A stretch of 61,515 nt of DNA. It comes from Mitsuaria chitosanitabida ATCC BAA-476 = NBRC 102408 (GTDB lineage: Bacteria; Pseudomonadota; Gammaproteobacteria; Burkholderiales; Burkholderiaceae_C). The first letter of the stretch is position 1. Each line of letters begins with the position of its first letter. Below, one piece after another: positions 37,063 to 45,081 of the stretch. The DNA is taken from NCBI RefSeq assembly GCF_001598255.1, contig NZ_BCYP01000023.1:1-61515 (forward strand), in the 5' to 3' direction. The position numbers were made by a program, and so were the translations under genes. Under the pieces are notes generated by a model. The model searched no databases, was not told the DNA's origin, and was given only the letters and a program-made list of their open reading frames with translations.

Positions 37063-38799
37063 GTGAACAAGAGCAAGTATTCCGCGCTGGCCGTGGCGGC
37101 GCTGCTGGCGCTGGGCGCCCATTCGGCGTGGGCCGGCGAGGCCGAGGCCAAGAAGTGGGTCGACAGCGAGTTCCAGCCCTCGACGCTGAGCAAGGACAAG
37201 CAGCTGGCGGAGATGAAGTGGTTCATCGACGCGGCCAAGAAGCTGCAGGCCAAGGGCGTGAAGGAGATCTCCGTGGTGTCGGAGACGCTCACCGTGCATG
37301 AGTACGAGAGCAAGGTGCTGGCCAAGGCCTTCGAGGAGATCACCGGCATCAAGGTCAAGCACGACATCATCCAGGAGGGCGACGTCGTCGAGAAGCTGCA
37401 GACCTCGATGCAATCGGGCAAGAGCATCTATGACGGCTGGATCTCGGACTCGGACCTGATCGGCACGCATTACCGCTACGGCAAGATCATGAACCTCACC
37501 GACTACATGGGCGGTGCGGGCAAGGAGTGGACCAATCCGGGCCTCGACCTGAAGGACTTCATCGGCACCAGCTTCACCACGGCGCCGGACGGCAAGCTCT
37601 ACCAGCTGCCCGACCAGCAGTTCGCCAACCTCTACTGGTTCCGCGCCGACCTGTTCGCGCGCAAGGACCTGCAGGACAAGTTCAAGGCCAAGTACGGCTA
37701 TGAGCTGGGCGTCCCGCTGAACTGGAGCGCCTACGAGGACATCGCCGAGTTCTTCTCGACCGACGTGAAGACCATCGACGGCAAGCCGATCTACGGCCAC
37801 ATGGACTACGGCAAGAAGGACCCGTCGCTGGGCTGGCGCTTTACCGATGCGTGGCTGTCGATGGCGGGCGCGGCGGACAAGGGCATTCCCAACGGCATGC
37901 CGGTCGACGAATGGGGCATCCGCGTGGCCGACGACAAGTGCACGCCGGTGGGCGCGTCGATGGCCCGCGGCGGTGCGACCAACTCGCCGGCGGCGGTCTA
38001 CGCGCTGACCAAGTACGTCGACTGGATGAAGAAGTACGCGCCCAAGGAGGCGACGGGCATGACCTTCGGCGAGGCCGGTCCCGTCCCGGCGCAAGGTCAG
38101 ATCGCGCAGCAGATCTTCTGGTACACGGCCTTCACCGCGGACATGGTCAAGCCGGGCCTCCCGGTGGTGAACGCCGACGGCACGCCCAAGTGGCGCATGG
38201 CGCCGGGCCCCAACGGTCCGTACTGGAAGGCGGGCATGCAGAACGGCTACCAGGACGTGGGCAGCTGGACCTTCTTCGCCAACACCGACCCGAGCCGCAC
38301 GGCGGCGGCCTGGCTGTACGCGCAGTTCGTGACCGCCAAGACGGTCAGCCTGAAGAAGAGCATCCAGGGCCTGACCTTCATCCGCGACAGCGACATCCGC
38401 AGCGACTACTTCACCAAGAACGCCAACAAGTACGGCGGCCTGATCGAGTTCTACCGCTCGCCCGCGCGCGTGGCCTGGACGCCGACGGGCACGAACGTGC
38501 CGGACTACCCGAAGCTGGCGCAGCTGTGGTGGAAGAACGTGGCGCAGGCGGTGACGGGCGAGAAGACGCCGCAGGCCGCGATGGACAACCTGGCCGACGA
38601 GATGGACGCGGTGATGGCGCGTCTGGAGCGGGCGGGCATGGCGCGCTGCGCGCCCAAGCTCAACAAGAAGGAAGACCCGAAGAAGTGGCTGTCGGACAAG
38701 GGCGCTCCGTGGGCCAAGCTGGCCAACGAGAAACCCAAGGGCGAGACCATCGCCTACGACAAGCTGCTGACGGCGTGGAAGGAAGGCCGGGTGCGCTGA
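37063..38799 (+). CDS. glpV: Glycerol ABC importer periplasmic binding protein GlpV
   Basis: The 578-residue protein has a signal peptide (SALAVAALLALGAHSAWA) and a large family-1-type binding fold with KVLAKAFEEITGIKVKHDIIQEGDVVEKL and IYDGWISDSDLIGTH. It would capture glycerol for GlpSTPQ. The start is a GTG preceded by GAGGAG, 114 bases after DUF2160. A strong terminator follows, ending the operon. Confidence 0.93.
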   Translation: MNKSKYSALAVAALLALGAHSAWAGEAEAKKWVDSEFQPSTLSKDKQLAEMKWFIDAAKKLQAKGVKEISVVSETLTVHEYESKVLAKAFEEITGIKVKHDIIQEGDVVEKLQTSMQSGKSIYDGWISDSDLIGTHYRYGKIMNLTDYMGGAGKEWTNPGLDLKDFIGTSFTTAPDGKLYQLPDQQFANLYWFRADLFARKDLQDKFKAKYGYELGVPLNWSAYEDIAEFFSTDVKTIDGKPIYGHMDYGKKDPSLGWRFTDAWLSMAGAADKGIPNGMPVDEWGIRVADDKCTPVGASMARGGATNSPAAVYALTKYVDWMKKYAPKEATGMTFGEAGPVPAQGQIAQQIFWYTAFTADMVKPGLPVVNADGTPKWRMAPGPNGPYWKAGMQNGYQDVGSWTFFANTDPSRTAAAWLYAQFVTAKTVSLKKSIQGLTFIRDSDIRSDYFTKNANKYGGLIEFYRSPARVAWTPTGTNVPDYPKLAQLWWKNVAQAVTGEKTPQAAMDNLADEMDAVMARLERAGMARCAPKLNKKEDPKKWLSDKGAPWAKLANEKPKGETIAYDKLLTAWKEGRVR

Positions 38800-38830
38800 T
38801 CGCGTCCGAATCCGCCCCTGCCGCATGAAC

Positions 38831-38862
38831 AAGGCCGCGTCCTCGGACGCGGCCTTTGTCCT
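38831..38862 (+). terminator. Rho-independent terminator of the glycerol importer operon
   Basis: A perfect twelve-base-pair stem AAGGCCGCGTCC / GGACGCGGCCTT with a two-base TC turn (so effectively a four-base loop), followed by TGTCCTT. It lies 32 bases after the glpV stop. Confidence 0.9.
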
Positions 38863-38925
38863 TGTGGGGACGATGGCTGGCGGGTTTAAGACCGACGTAA
38901 GCCCCGATCCCACGACCGTGCCACC

Positions 38926-39405
38926 ATGGGCCCCATGTTCAAGTCGCTCATGGATTTCATCGACGGACTCGCGCCGCTGGACGGCGCCGCGGCCGCGCGC
39001 AAGCCCTCGATCCAGCTCGCGGCCGCGGTGCTGCTGGTCGAGGTCATGCGCGCGGACGCCGATTACTCGCAGCTCGAGCGCGCCGCCGTGCGTCGCGCGC
39101 TGATCGAGCTCTTCCCCCAGTCCGACAGCGAGGCCGACGTGCTCATGACGCAGGCCGAGTCGTCCTCCCGCATGGCCAGCGACCTGTTCGCGTTCACCTC
39201 GCCGATCGACGAGCTCTGGGACATGCCCGCCAAGCTGAGGCTGGTCGAGCTGATGTGGGGCGTGGCCTACGCGGACGGCCGACTCAGCGAGATCGAGCGC
39301 CACACGATGTTGCGCATCGTCTATCTGCTGCACATTCCCCCCGGGGCCCAAGTCCATGCCCGCATGCGGGCGAAGGCGGCGGCGGGACTCGATCACGAGG
39401 ACTGA
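38926..39405 (+). CDS. TerB-like family protein
   Basis: The 159-residue helical protein fits the TerB/DjlA-like domain: AAAVLLVEVMRADADYSQLERAAVRRALIELF followed by LRLVELMWGVAYADGRLSEIERHTMLRIVYLLHI (each seen in part), two metal-type repeats containing the D-x-D/E-x-S pattern (MRADADYSQLE and AYADGRLSEIE). Such proteins are linked to tellurite resistance and membrane stress. The start may be 38926 or 38935; neither has a clear ribosome site. Confidence 0.82.
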   Translation: MGPMFKSLMDFIDGLAPLDGAAAARKPSIQLAAAVLLVEVMRADADYSQLERAAVRRALIELFPQSDSEADVLMTQAESSSRMASDLFAFTSPIDELWDMPAKLRLVELMWGVAYADGRLSEIERHTMLRIVYLLHIPPGAQVHARMRAKAAAGLDHED

Positions 39406-39464
39406 CGCGCCGCCTCCGCCGAAGCCCCCTTCGCCTGCCGCGGCGGCGGGGCACCGACCAGAAG

Positions 39465-39488
39465 AAAGGCCCTCGACAGAGGGCCTTT
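39465..39488. terminator. Bidirectional terminator between TerB-like and RDD genes
   Basis: A perfect ten-base-pair stem AAAGGCCCTC / GAGGGCCTTT with a GACA loop, flanked by an A-rich side and a T-rich side. It sits between two convergent genes, 60 bases after one stop and 18 bases from the other. Confidence 0.85.
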
Positions 39489-39506
39489 TGCATGCGGAGG
39501 AGGCGC

Positions 39507-41480
39507 TCAGCGCGGGTTCTGCAGCGCGACGCGCTCGGCCAGCTCGCGCGGCGCGACCGGCGTGCGCTGGATCTGGTCCAGCACCTGGGCGGCGCGTTCG
39601 CAGGACACGGGCGCGGCACCGGCGCGGCCGTCCGTCCACAGGCGGGAGAACGCGCCCGAGGCCGTCGCGCCGACCGTGCGGGTCACGACCTCCATCTCCA
39701 GCGCCGTCGGCGTGAGCGAGCGGGTGCGGCTCTGCGGCGGATCGTCGGCCGACTCGATCAGCCAGCTGGTCTCCCAGGCCATGGACTCCGCGGACAGCAG
39801 GCGCCGCGCCGCGGGCGAGCCCGACAACCAGGCCTGGCAGGTCGGGGCGCCCAGCGTCTGCGCGGCGGCAAGCTGCACGCGCACCACCTGCAGGTAGCGG
39901 CGGCGCAGGTCGGGCGAGCCGTTGAGCAGCAGCTCGCGCACCATCGGCGCGAGCACGCTCTGCGCCGCCATCTGCGCGGCGTCCACTTCCTGCGGGGTGC
40001 CGGCCAGCGACTCGCGGGCGGTGCGCATCGCGGCGGCGGCGGCGTCGATCAGGCCGGGGAAGCGCTGGTCCAGCCGGAACCAGGCCTCGCTGGCGCGCAG
40101 CGCGTTGACGTAGTCGGTGAGCGGCGCCGGCACGCCGGGCTTGTCCGGCTCGGGCAGGGCGACGTCCAGCGTCTTGGGCGGGACCATGATCAGCGCGTGC
40201 CGCACCAGCTCGTCGCTGGTCGGGTACCACATGCGATGCGGCGGGGTGCTGAGCGTCTGCTTGATGAATTCCTCGGGCAGGTCCATGCGCCGGTAGGTCC
40301 GGGCGAGCTGCTGGTTGGCGAGCTCGTCGAAGGCCGGGTTGAAGGTGCCGGTGGAGGCGCGGTGGAAGCCCAGCTGCGCGCCGGGCATCAGCTGGCGCTT
40401 GGCGCCGGCCAGGAAGACCAGGGTGCAGGCGCTCTGGCAATTGCCGATGGCGCGGGTGCTGCCGCCGCGCTCGCGCACCAGCTCCACGATGCGTTCGGCC
40501 TCGACGACGCGGCCGCCGGGCGAGGCCAGTTCGAACATGCGCACGGCGGGGGCGGTGTCCAGCAGCGCGCCCAGGCGGCGGGCGTCCCCCATGCCGATCG
40601 GGCCGTTGAGCTGCATCGTGCGGCCGTCGGCGCTGAGCTCCAGCCGGACCTGGCCGATGGGGTCGATGCCGCGGGCCATCTTCCAGTAGTTGCCGAACTG
40701 CGGGATCAGGCCGAGGCAGAGCGAGGCGAGGATCTGCGCCGCCGACAGCATGAGCAGCACGCGGGCCAGGAAGCCGATGAAGGCGGAGCCCTCGTCGTCG
40801 CGATAGCCGCGCACCGCGCGCCAGGCGCCGACGACGCCCCAGGTCTCGAGCACCAGCACCAGGGGCCAGCCGATCAGGATGGCGATGGCGCCGCCCTGCA
40901 GGCCGTCGCCCTTGGTGGCGATCCAGGTCATCAGGCCGTAGACGCCCGCGACCAGCGGCGTCATCAGCAGCACGTGATTGAGCCAGTAGCTGCGGGCCAG
41001 GCCCTGCTCGCCGCGCCAGTGGGAGCCGATGTAGTCGACCAGCAGGCCCTGGCCGTCGGCGGGGGCGGGGCGGCTGCGCAGCACCGCGGTGCGGGCGATG
41101 CGGTCGTGCCAGGCGCGGCCTTCGGCGTCGACGCGGGCCCACAGGAAGCCGGCGAAGAGCGGGATCGCGGACACCAGGTAGCCGATCCAGCGCAGCAGGG
41201 CCTGGAGCGGGGACGGGCGGCGGCCGGTCCTGGCGTCGACGACCTTGATGCCGACGAAGAGCTTGCCGGGCGTGGCGCCCTGCCAGCTCCAGAACACGAC
41301 GCAGGCGATCAGCGGCAGCAGCCAGTTGATGACGATGCTGCCGGGACGCAGGTCGTCCCATTTGGCGATCGGTTGGCCGTAGGTGGCCCACATGAGCAGG
41401 GCGCTCAGGCTGGCCATCAACACCCCGTCGATGACCATGGCCAAGGCGCGTGGCGCCAGGCCGGCGGATTGATTCGACAT
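39507..41480 (-). CDS. RDD membrane domain fused to a ClpP/SppA-fold protease-like domain
   Basis: The 657-residue protein begins with an RDD domain (LAPRALAMVIDGVLMASL, then GATPGKLFVGIKVVD and AWHDRIARTAVL), has further membrane helices up to about residue 265, and then a periplasmic-type domain with LNGPIGMGDARRLGALL, ELASPGGRVVEAERIVEL and GNCQSACTLVFLAGAKR. The SPGG turn and the Ser of QSACTLVFLAG are the oxyanion and nucleophile signatures of the ClpP/SppA-like COG3904 group. A membrane-bound serine protease is inferred. The remaining 230 residues are helical and unrecognised. Confidence 0.78.
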   Translation of the reverse strand: MSNQSAGLAPRALAMVIDGVLMASLSALLMWATYGQPIAKWDDLRPGSIVINWLLPLIACVVFWSWQGATPGKLFVGIKVVDARTGRRPSPLQALLRWIGYLVSAIPLFAGFLWARVDAEGRAWHDRIARTAVLRSRPAPADGQGLLVDYIGSHWRGEQGLARSYWLNHVLLMTPLVAGVYGLMTWIATKGDGLQGGAIAILIGWPLVLVLETWGVVGAWRAVRGYRDDEGSAFIGFLARVLLMLSAAQILASLCLGLIPQFGNYWKMARGIDPIGQVRLELSADGRTMQLNGPIGMGDARRLGALLDTAPAVRMFELASPGGRVVEAERIVELVRERGGSTRAIGNCQSACTLVFLAGAKRQLMPGAQLGFHRASTGTFNPAFDELANQQLARTYRRMDLPEEFIKQTLSTPPHRMWYPTSDELVRHALIMVPPKTLDVALPEPDKPGVPAPLTDYVNALRASEAWFRLDQRFPGLIDAAAAAMRTARESLAGTPQEVDAAQMAAQSVLAPMVRELLLNGSPDLRRRYLQVVRVQLAAAQTLGAPTCQAWLSGSPAARRLLSAESMAWETSWLIESADDPPQSRTRSLTPTALEMEVVTRTVGATASGAFSRLWTDGRAGAAPVSCERAAQVLDQIQRTPVAPRELAERVALQNPR

Positions 41481-41615
41481 CCTCTTCTCTCCCTCGTGGG
41501 CGGGGAGTGTAGGGAGCGTTCACGACCTCCACACACCGTCGCCCCCGAGGGGCGAGGGCGCTGTATTGATTACGTCACAGCTGACACACGGGCTTCCCCC
41601 TTTGGGAGGAGTGCT

Positions 41616-42079
41616 CTAACCGCCGAATGACCTGCCATCGCGCAGCAGGGACACCGCTTCTGCCGAACTCACGATACGCATGTGCCGGAAGGAACCGAGC
41701 TTGACCAAGTGCTCATCGCCCGAAACGATCAGGTGAGCTCGACAGGCGAGCGCAGTCGCCAGCACCACATCATCGTCCGGGCATCTGGGACAGTCCTGGG
41801 AATCGACGGCGGGACGACGGTTCGGACACGGTCCGCGTACTCGGCCAGCAGCCTCTCCGCCGTCCAGCCCTTGAGCGCGAGTTGCTTGCTGAACTTCTGA
41901 CGAGTGATGACGTTGCGCAGTTCCGTGTGCAACGGATCGCTGCTGAAAAGGTCGACCGTCAAGATGTTCTTCATCGCGATCGCGATGAGGTCCGACGGGG
42001 GACCGTTCCACAGGTAGCCGGATACGACGGTGTTGGTGTCAAGAACCAGACGGACGACGCCTGCTCGCGCGGTACGCAT
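41616..42079 (-). pseudogene. PIN-family toxin gene with a single-base frameshift
   Basis: The first frame (from 42079) gives the PIN N-terminus MRTARAGVVRLVLDTNTVVSGYLWNGPP with Asp14 and continues to about 41790. The expected C-terminal half, CPDDDVVLATALACRAHLIVSGDEHLV, continues only in another frame to the stop at 41616. One extra C in the CCC run (GGG at 41787-41789 on the plus strand) would rejoin them. Either the toxin is dead or the base call is wrong. The antitoxin upstream is intact. Confidence 0.75.
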
Positions 42080-42275
42080 CGATCTCGGCCTGGATCTCTT
42101 CGGACGTCATGGGCGGTTCCGAGGGCGGACCCGATCGTGACTCATGTTCGAGGCGGAACGTCTCGAGGCGAAGGTGCTTGCGCAGGATCTGCGCAATCTG
42201 ATCGGAATCGAAAAGACCGGCGAGCCTGGCCTCGCGCGCCAGGCCTTCGGGCAAAAGAATCTCCACGGACGTCAT
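42039..42275 (-). CDS. Putative antitoxin partner of the frameshifted PIN toxin
   Basis: The 78-residue protein starts MTSVEILLPEGLAREARLAGLFDSDQIAQIL (first part shown), a short ribbon-helix-like start with helices that resembles antitoxins of the PIN-family pairs, and ends in a charged Arg/Ser-rich tail that would contact the toxin. It overlaps the toxin start by 41 bases. I do not recognise the exact family. A longer frame to 42353 has an unlikely N-terminus. Confidence 0.6.
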   Translation of the reverse strand: MTSVEILLPEGLAREARLAGLFDSDQIAQILRKHLRLETFRLEHESRSGPPSEPPMTSEEIQAEIDAYRASRRRPSGS

Positions 42276-42368
42276 GCGTTCATCCCCTTCATCACCGCCC
42301 GACCGGGCGTTGTCGTCATCGGGAATCGTCACAGCGTCAGCCCTCCATTTCAATTGCTCAGATGAGGA

Positions 42369-42881
42369 TCAATCCCACAAGAATCGGCGGTCCGGATACA
42401 CGACGCTCTGCGAGGTGCGGGCCACCCGGTGGTCCTTGAAGTGCACGTTGAAGCGCAGCATGTAGCCGTTCATCTCGGGCGCGACGTTCCAGTCCCAGAC
42501 GTCCTCGCCGCTGAGCTGGAAGAACACCCGCGAGCGCTCCCGGCCCAGCATGCGCAGCACCTGCTCCTCGGTCATGCCGGGCTCGACGCGGAAGCGGTTC
42601 TTCTCCGTCAGCCCGTCCACCACGCCGACCAGCCGGTCCTGCGCGTCCAGCCGCACCATGTAGCAGGTCTGCCCGAAGGGCTGGGTCGCGTACTCCAGCG
42701 TGCGGCCGCCATCGGTCTCCGGCCAGATGCGCGACGGCGCGCCGTAGTACTGCTGGACCTCCGCGCCGGTGCTCACGCCCGGACGCATCCGCTCGTCCTT
42801 CACGGGCGTCGCGCAGCCGCTCAACGCCACCATCACGACCATCGCCATCGTGGCGCCGGTCATCGTCAACCACTCGCGCAT
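42369..42881 (-). CDS. Outer-membrane-type lipoprotein with two BamE-like repeats
   Basis: The 170-residue protein has a lipoprotein signal with lipobox ALSGC (about residue 20). Two similar segments follow, each with a G-[MV]-[ST]-x-E-[QE]-V start: GVSTGAEVQQYYGAPSRIW and GMTEEQVLRMLGRERSRVF, as in SmpA/OmlA (BamE-like) domains, each followed by a beta hairpin. It is probably anchored in the outer membrane; the function is unknown. AGGAGG five bases before the ATG at 42881 sets the start. Confidence 0.75.
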   Translation of the reverse strand: MREWLTMTGATMAMVVMVALSGCATPVKDERMRPGVSTGAEVQQYYGAPSRIWPETDGGRTLEYATQPFGQTCYMVRLDAQDRLVGVVDGLTEKNRFRVEPGMTEEQVLRMLGRERSRVFFQLSGEDVWDWNVAPEMNGYMLRFNVHFKDHRVARTSQSVVYPDRRFLWD

Positions 42882-42983
42882 CGGAACCTCCTGGGATGCT
42901 GATCGGCCATTGTGCTGCGCCGTCGCCGCCGCGCCACGGCCGGAGGTCATCTCCCTGCCGACAGCGCACAATCCGCCCCCATC

Positions 42984-43718
42984 ATGCCGAGCCGTACCCT
43001 GTCCGCCATCGTCGCCCCTTCTCCGCGCGTCCGTCGTCGCCCGCGCGGGGCGATCCGGGCCGTGGTCATGACCTTGGCGTCCGTGCTCGGCGTCGGCGCG
43101 CTCGCGCAGTCGAACAGCTCACCGGGCGCGGCGGTCGCGCCGCCGACGTCCTCGGCCCGGCCCGCGTCCTCTCCCCCGACGCTCCCGTCGGCGGCCCCCG
43201 CCGGGGTGACGCCGGTCGCCAGTGCCCAGCCCGGCCCGGTGGCCGGCGCGCCATGCGTGCTGCTCTTCGGCCAGGGCCGCAACTTCGATCCGCAGCGGCA
43301 GGACCGCAACCGCTACTGGGACGACGCCAACACCGCGTTCAACCTCGCGGTGCGGGAGCCGCTCGCCACCGCCGGCCTGCCGGTGATCAACGTGGTGCTG
43401 CCGGTCTCCGCCACCGACGTGCCGGCCAACCTGCGCGGCCTGATGGACGAGATCCGCCGGCGCGGCTGCAGCCGGGTGCTGGAGTCGACGGTGTTCTCCG
43501 ACCCGTCGGCCCGCCTGCTGATCGCGCGGCTGAGGCTCTATCCGGTGGTGGGGCTGCTCGGGCCGCAGGCGCCTGACAGCCAGCCGCGCATCGGCGCGCC
43601 GTCGTACACGCAGCAACGCGAGTTCGCGCTGGACAGCCGCACCGTCGAGCGCATCAACCCGAGCCTGATCGGCCGCCTGATGGGCGAGGAGGCGATCGCC
43701 GCGCTGCGACCGCGCTGA
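42984..43718 (+). CDS. Exported hypothetical protein, 244 aa
   Basis: After a basic N-terminus and a hydrophobic signal (GAIRAVVMTLASVLGVGALAQ) comes a Pro/Ser/Ala-rich linker of about 50 residues, then a compact domain starting CVLLFGQGRNFDPQRQDRN with RYWDDANTAFNLAVREPL and a second cysteine in RRRGCSRVLE. I do not recognise the family. The alternation VLLFGQG...VINVVLPV and VLESTVF suggests an alpha/beta fold. It is divergent from the lipoprotein gene. Confidence 0.7.
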   Translation: MPSRTLSAIVAPSPRVRRRPRGAIRAVVMTLASVLGVGALAQSNSSPGAAVAPPTSSARPASSPPTLPSAAPAGVTPVASAQPGPVAGAPCVLLFGQGRNFDPQRQDRNRYWDDANTAFNLAVREPLATAGLPVINVVLPVSATDVPANLRGLMDEIRRRGCSRVLESTVFSDPSARLLIARLRLYPVVGLLGPQAPDSQPRIGAPSYTQQREFALDSRTVERINPSLIGRLMGEEAIAALRPR

Positions 43719-43833
43719 GGTCGCGTTGCCGGGCCACGGCCCGCGCGCGAGGCGCCGGTTCATCTGCGCGTCCGACCTCGGAGCTCGGTCCCCGGACCTC
43801 CCGCACGACGCCGAGAGGCAAGGGTGCGCGCGC

Positions 43834-45081
43834 TCAGTGGTTCTTCGCGAGCCCCAGCACCGGCGAGAACAGGTACTCGACGATGCGGCGCTGTTCCAGC
43901 ACCAGGTCGGCCTGCAGCGTCATGCCGGCGCGCAGCGAGGGCGCCTCGCCCGCCAGGCCCGGGAGGCCCTGGTCGAGCGACACCAGCACCCGGTACACCG
44001 GGCCCTGCGCGAGCAGGCCCATCGGCAGTTCGCGCGCGTCGACGGCCGCGCGCGACACGCTGATCACGCGCCCGCGGCCGACGCCGAACTTCTGATACGG
44101 GAAGGCGTCGTAGCGCAGCCGCACCTCGTCGCCCGGCTTGACGAAGCCGATCGCGCGGCTGGGCGCGAAGAGCTCGGCCCGCAGCGCGCCGTCGGCGGGC
44201 AGCAGGTCGGCCACCAGCGTGCCGGCCTTCACCGCCGCGCCGGGCTCCACCCGCACGTTGGCCACGCGGGCGGCGATCGGTGCCACCAGCACGACCTTGC
44301 CGCGCCGCGTCGCCTCCGCGCTGCGCTGATCCAGCGCGGCGATCTTCTCGCCCACCTCGGCCAGCGCGACATCGCGATCGTGGCCCACGCCGGCCAGCTC
44401 ATGCCGCGTGCTGCCCAGCGTCGTGTCGCGCGCCAGCATGTCCTGCTTCACCGATTCGCGCTGCTCCGTGACCGCCAGCACCGCGTCCTCCAGCCGGTCC
44501 GCGTCGCGCCGCGAGATGTAGCCCTGCTTCGCCAGGTCCGCCTGATCACGCACCTGACGCTGCGCCAGCTCGGCGCGGCGCTCCAGCGTCTCCAGCTGTC
44601 GGCGGTACTGCGCGATCTCGGCCTCGAGGTTGCGGACCTCGCCGCGCAGCCGCGTCTCGCGCAGCTCGTAGCGCGAGCGCACCGCATCGCGCTGCTGCTC
44701 CAGCTGCTCGCGTTCGCGCGCCAGGTCGACCAGCAGCCGGCCCGACAGGCTCTGCCCCTGGTCGAGCTGCCCATCCAGCCGCAGTGTCGCGAGCTCCGCG
44801 CCGCGCGCGACCGCGTCGCCCTCCGACGCATGCAGCGCCTCGATGACGCCGTCGCTCTGCGCCTCGACGCGAATCACGCCGCGCTCGGGCCGCAGCCAGC
44901 CGCCGACCGTTTCCTTGCGCGCGTAGGTGCCGAGGAACAGGAAGCCCAGCAGCAGCGCGAAGACCAGCACCACCAGCGCCGTCACCCAGCGCGCGCTCGC
45001 GGGCACGTGCAGCAGCACCTCGCCGAGCAGGCGCTGGCCGCGATGCTCGATGGCCTCCTTGCGGAACAGGTTCGGTCTCAT
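43834..45081 (-). CDS. HlyD-type membrane fusion protein for peptide export
   Basis: The 415-residue protein has one N-terminal membrane helix (WVTALVVLVFALLLGFLFLG, about 32-51), the lipoyl/barrel half VIRVEAQSDGVIEALHASEG, a long helical hairpin of about 150 residues rich in Glu/Arg/Gln, and the closing barrel VVLVAPIAARVANVRVEPG. It links the inner-membrane exporter to an outer-membrane channel. Its ATG overlaps the stop of the C39 transporter gene by four bases, so the two act together. No TolC-like gene is present in the window. Confidence 0.9.
   Translation of the reverse strand: MRPNLFRKEAIEHRGQRLLGEVLLHVPASARWVTALVVLVFALLLGFLFLGTYARKETVGGWLRPERGVIRVEAQSDGVIEALHASEGDAVARGAELATLRLDGQLDQGQSLSGRLLVDLAREREQLEQQRDAVRSRYELRETRLRGEVRNLEAEIAQYRRQLETLERRAELAQRQVRDQADLAKQGYISRRDADRLEDAVLAVTEQRESVKQDMLARDTTLGSTRHELAGVGHDRDVALAEVGEKIAALDQRSAEATRRGKVVLVAPIAARVANVRVEPGAAVKAGTLVADLLPADGALRAELFAPSRAIGFVKPGDEVRLRYDAFPYQKFGVGRGRVISVSRAAVDARELPMGLLAQGPVYRVLVSLDQGLPGLAGEAPSLRAGMTLQADLVLEQRRIVEYLFSPVLGLAKNH

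Noticed and set aside
38825-39103. Small plus-strand frame after glpV
   Set aside because: It begins inside the operon terminator and overlaps the TerB-like gene in another frame.
36982-41532. A 1516-codon open frame on the minus strand
   Set aside because: It runs antisense to glpV and in a shifted frame of the RDD fusion gene, with Arg/His/Gly-rich composition typical of shadow frames in GC-rich DNA.
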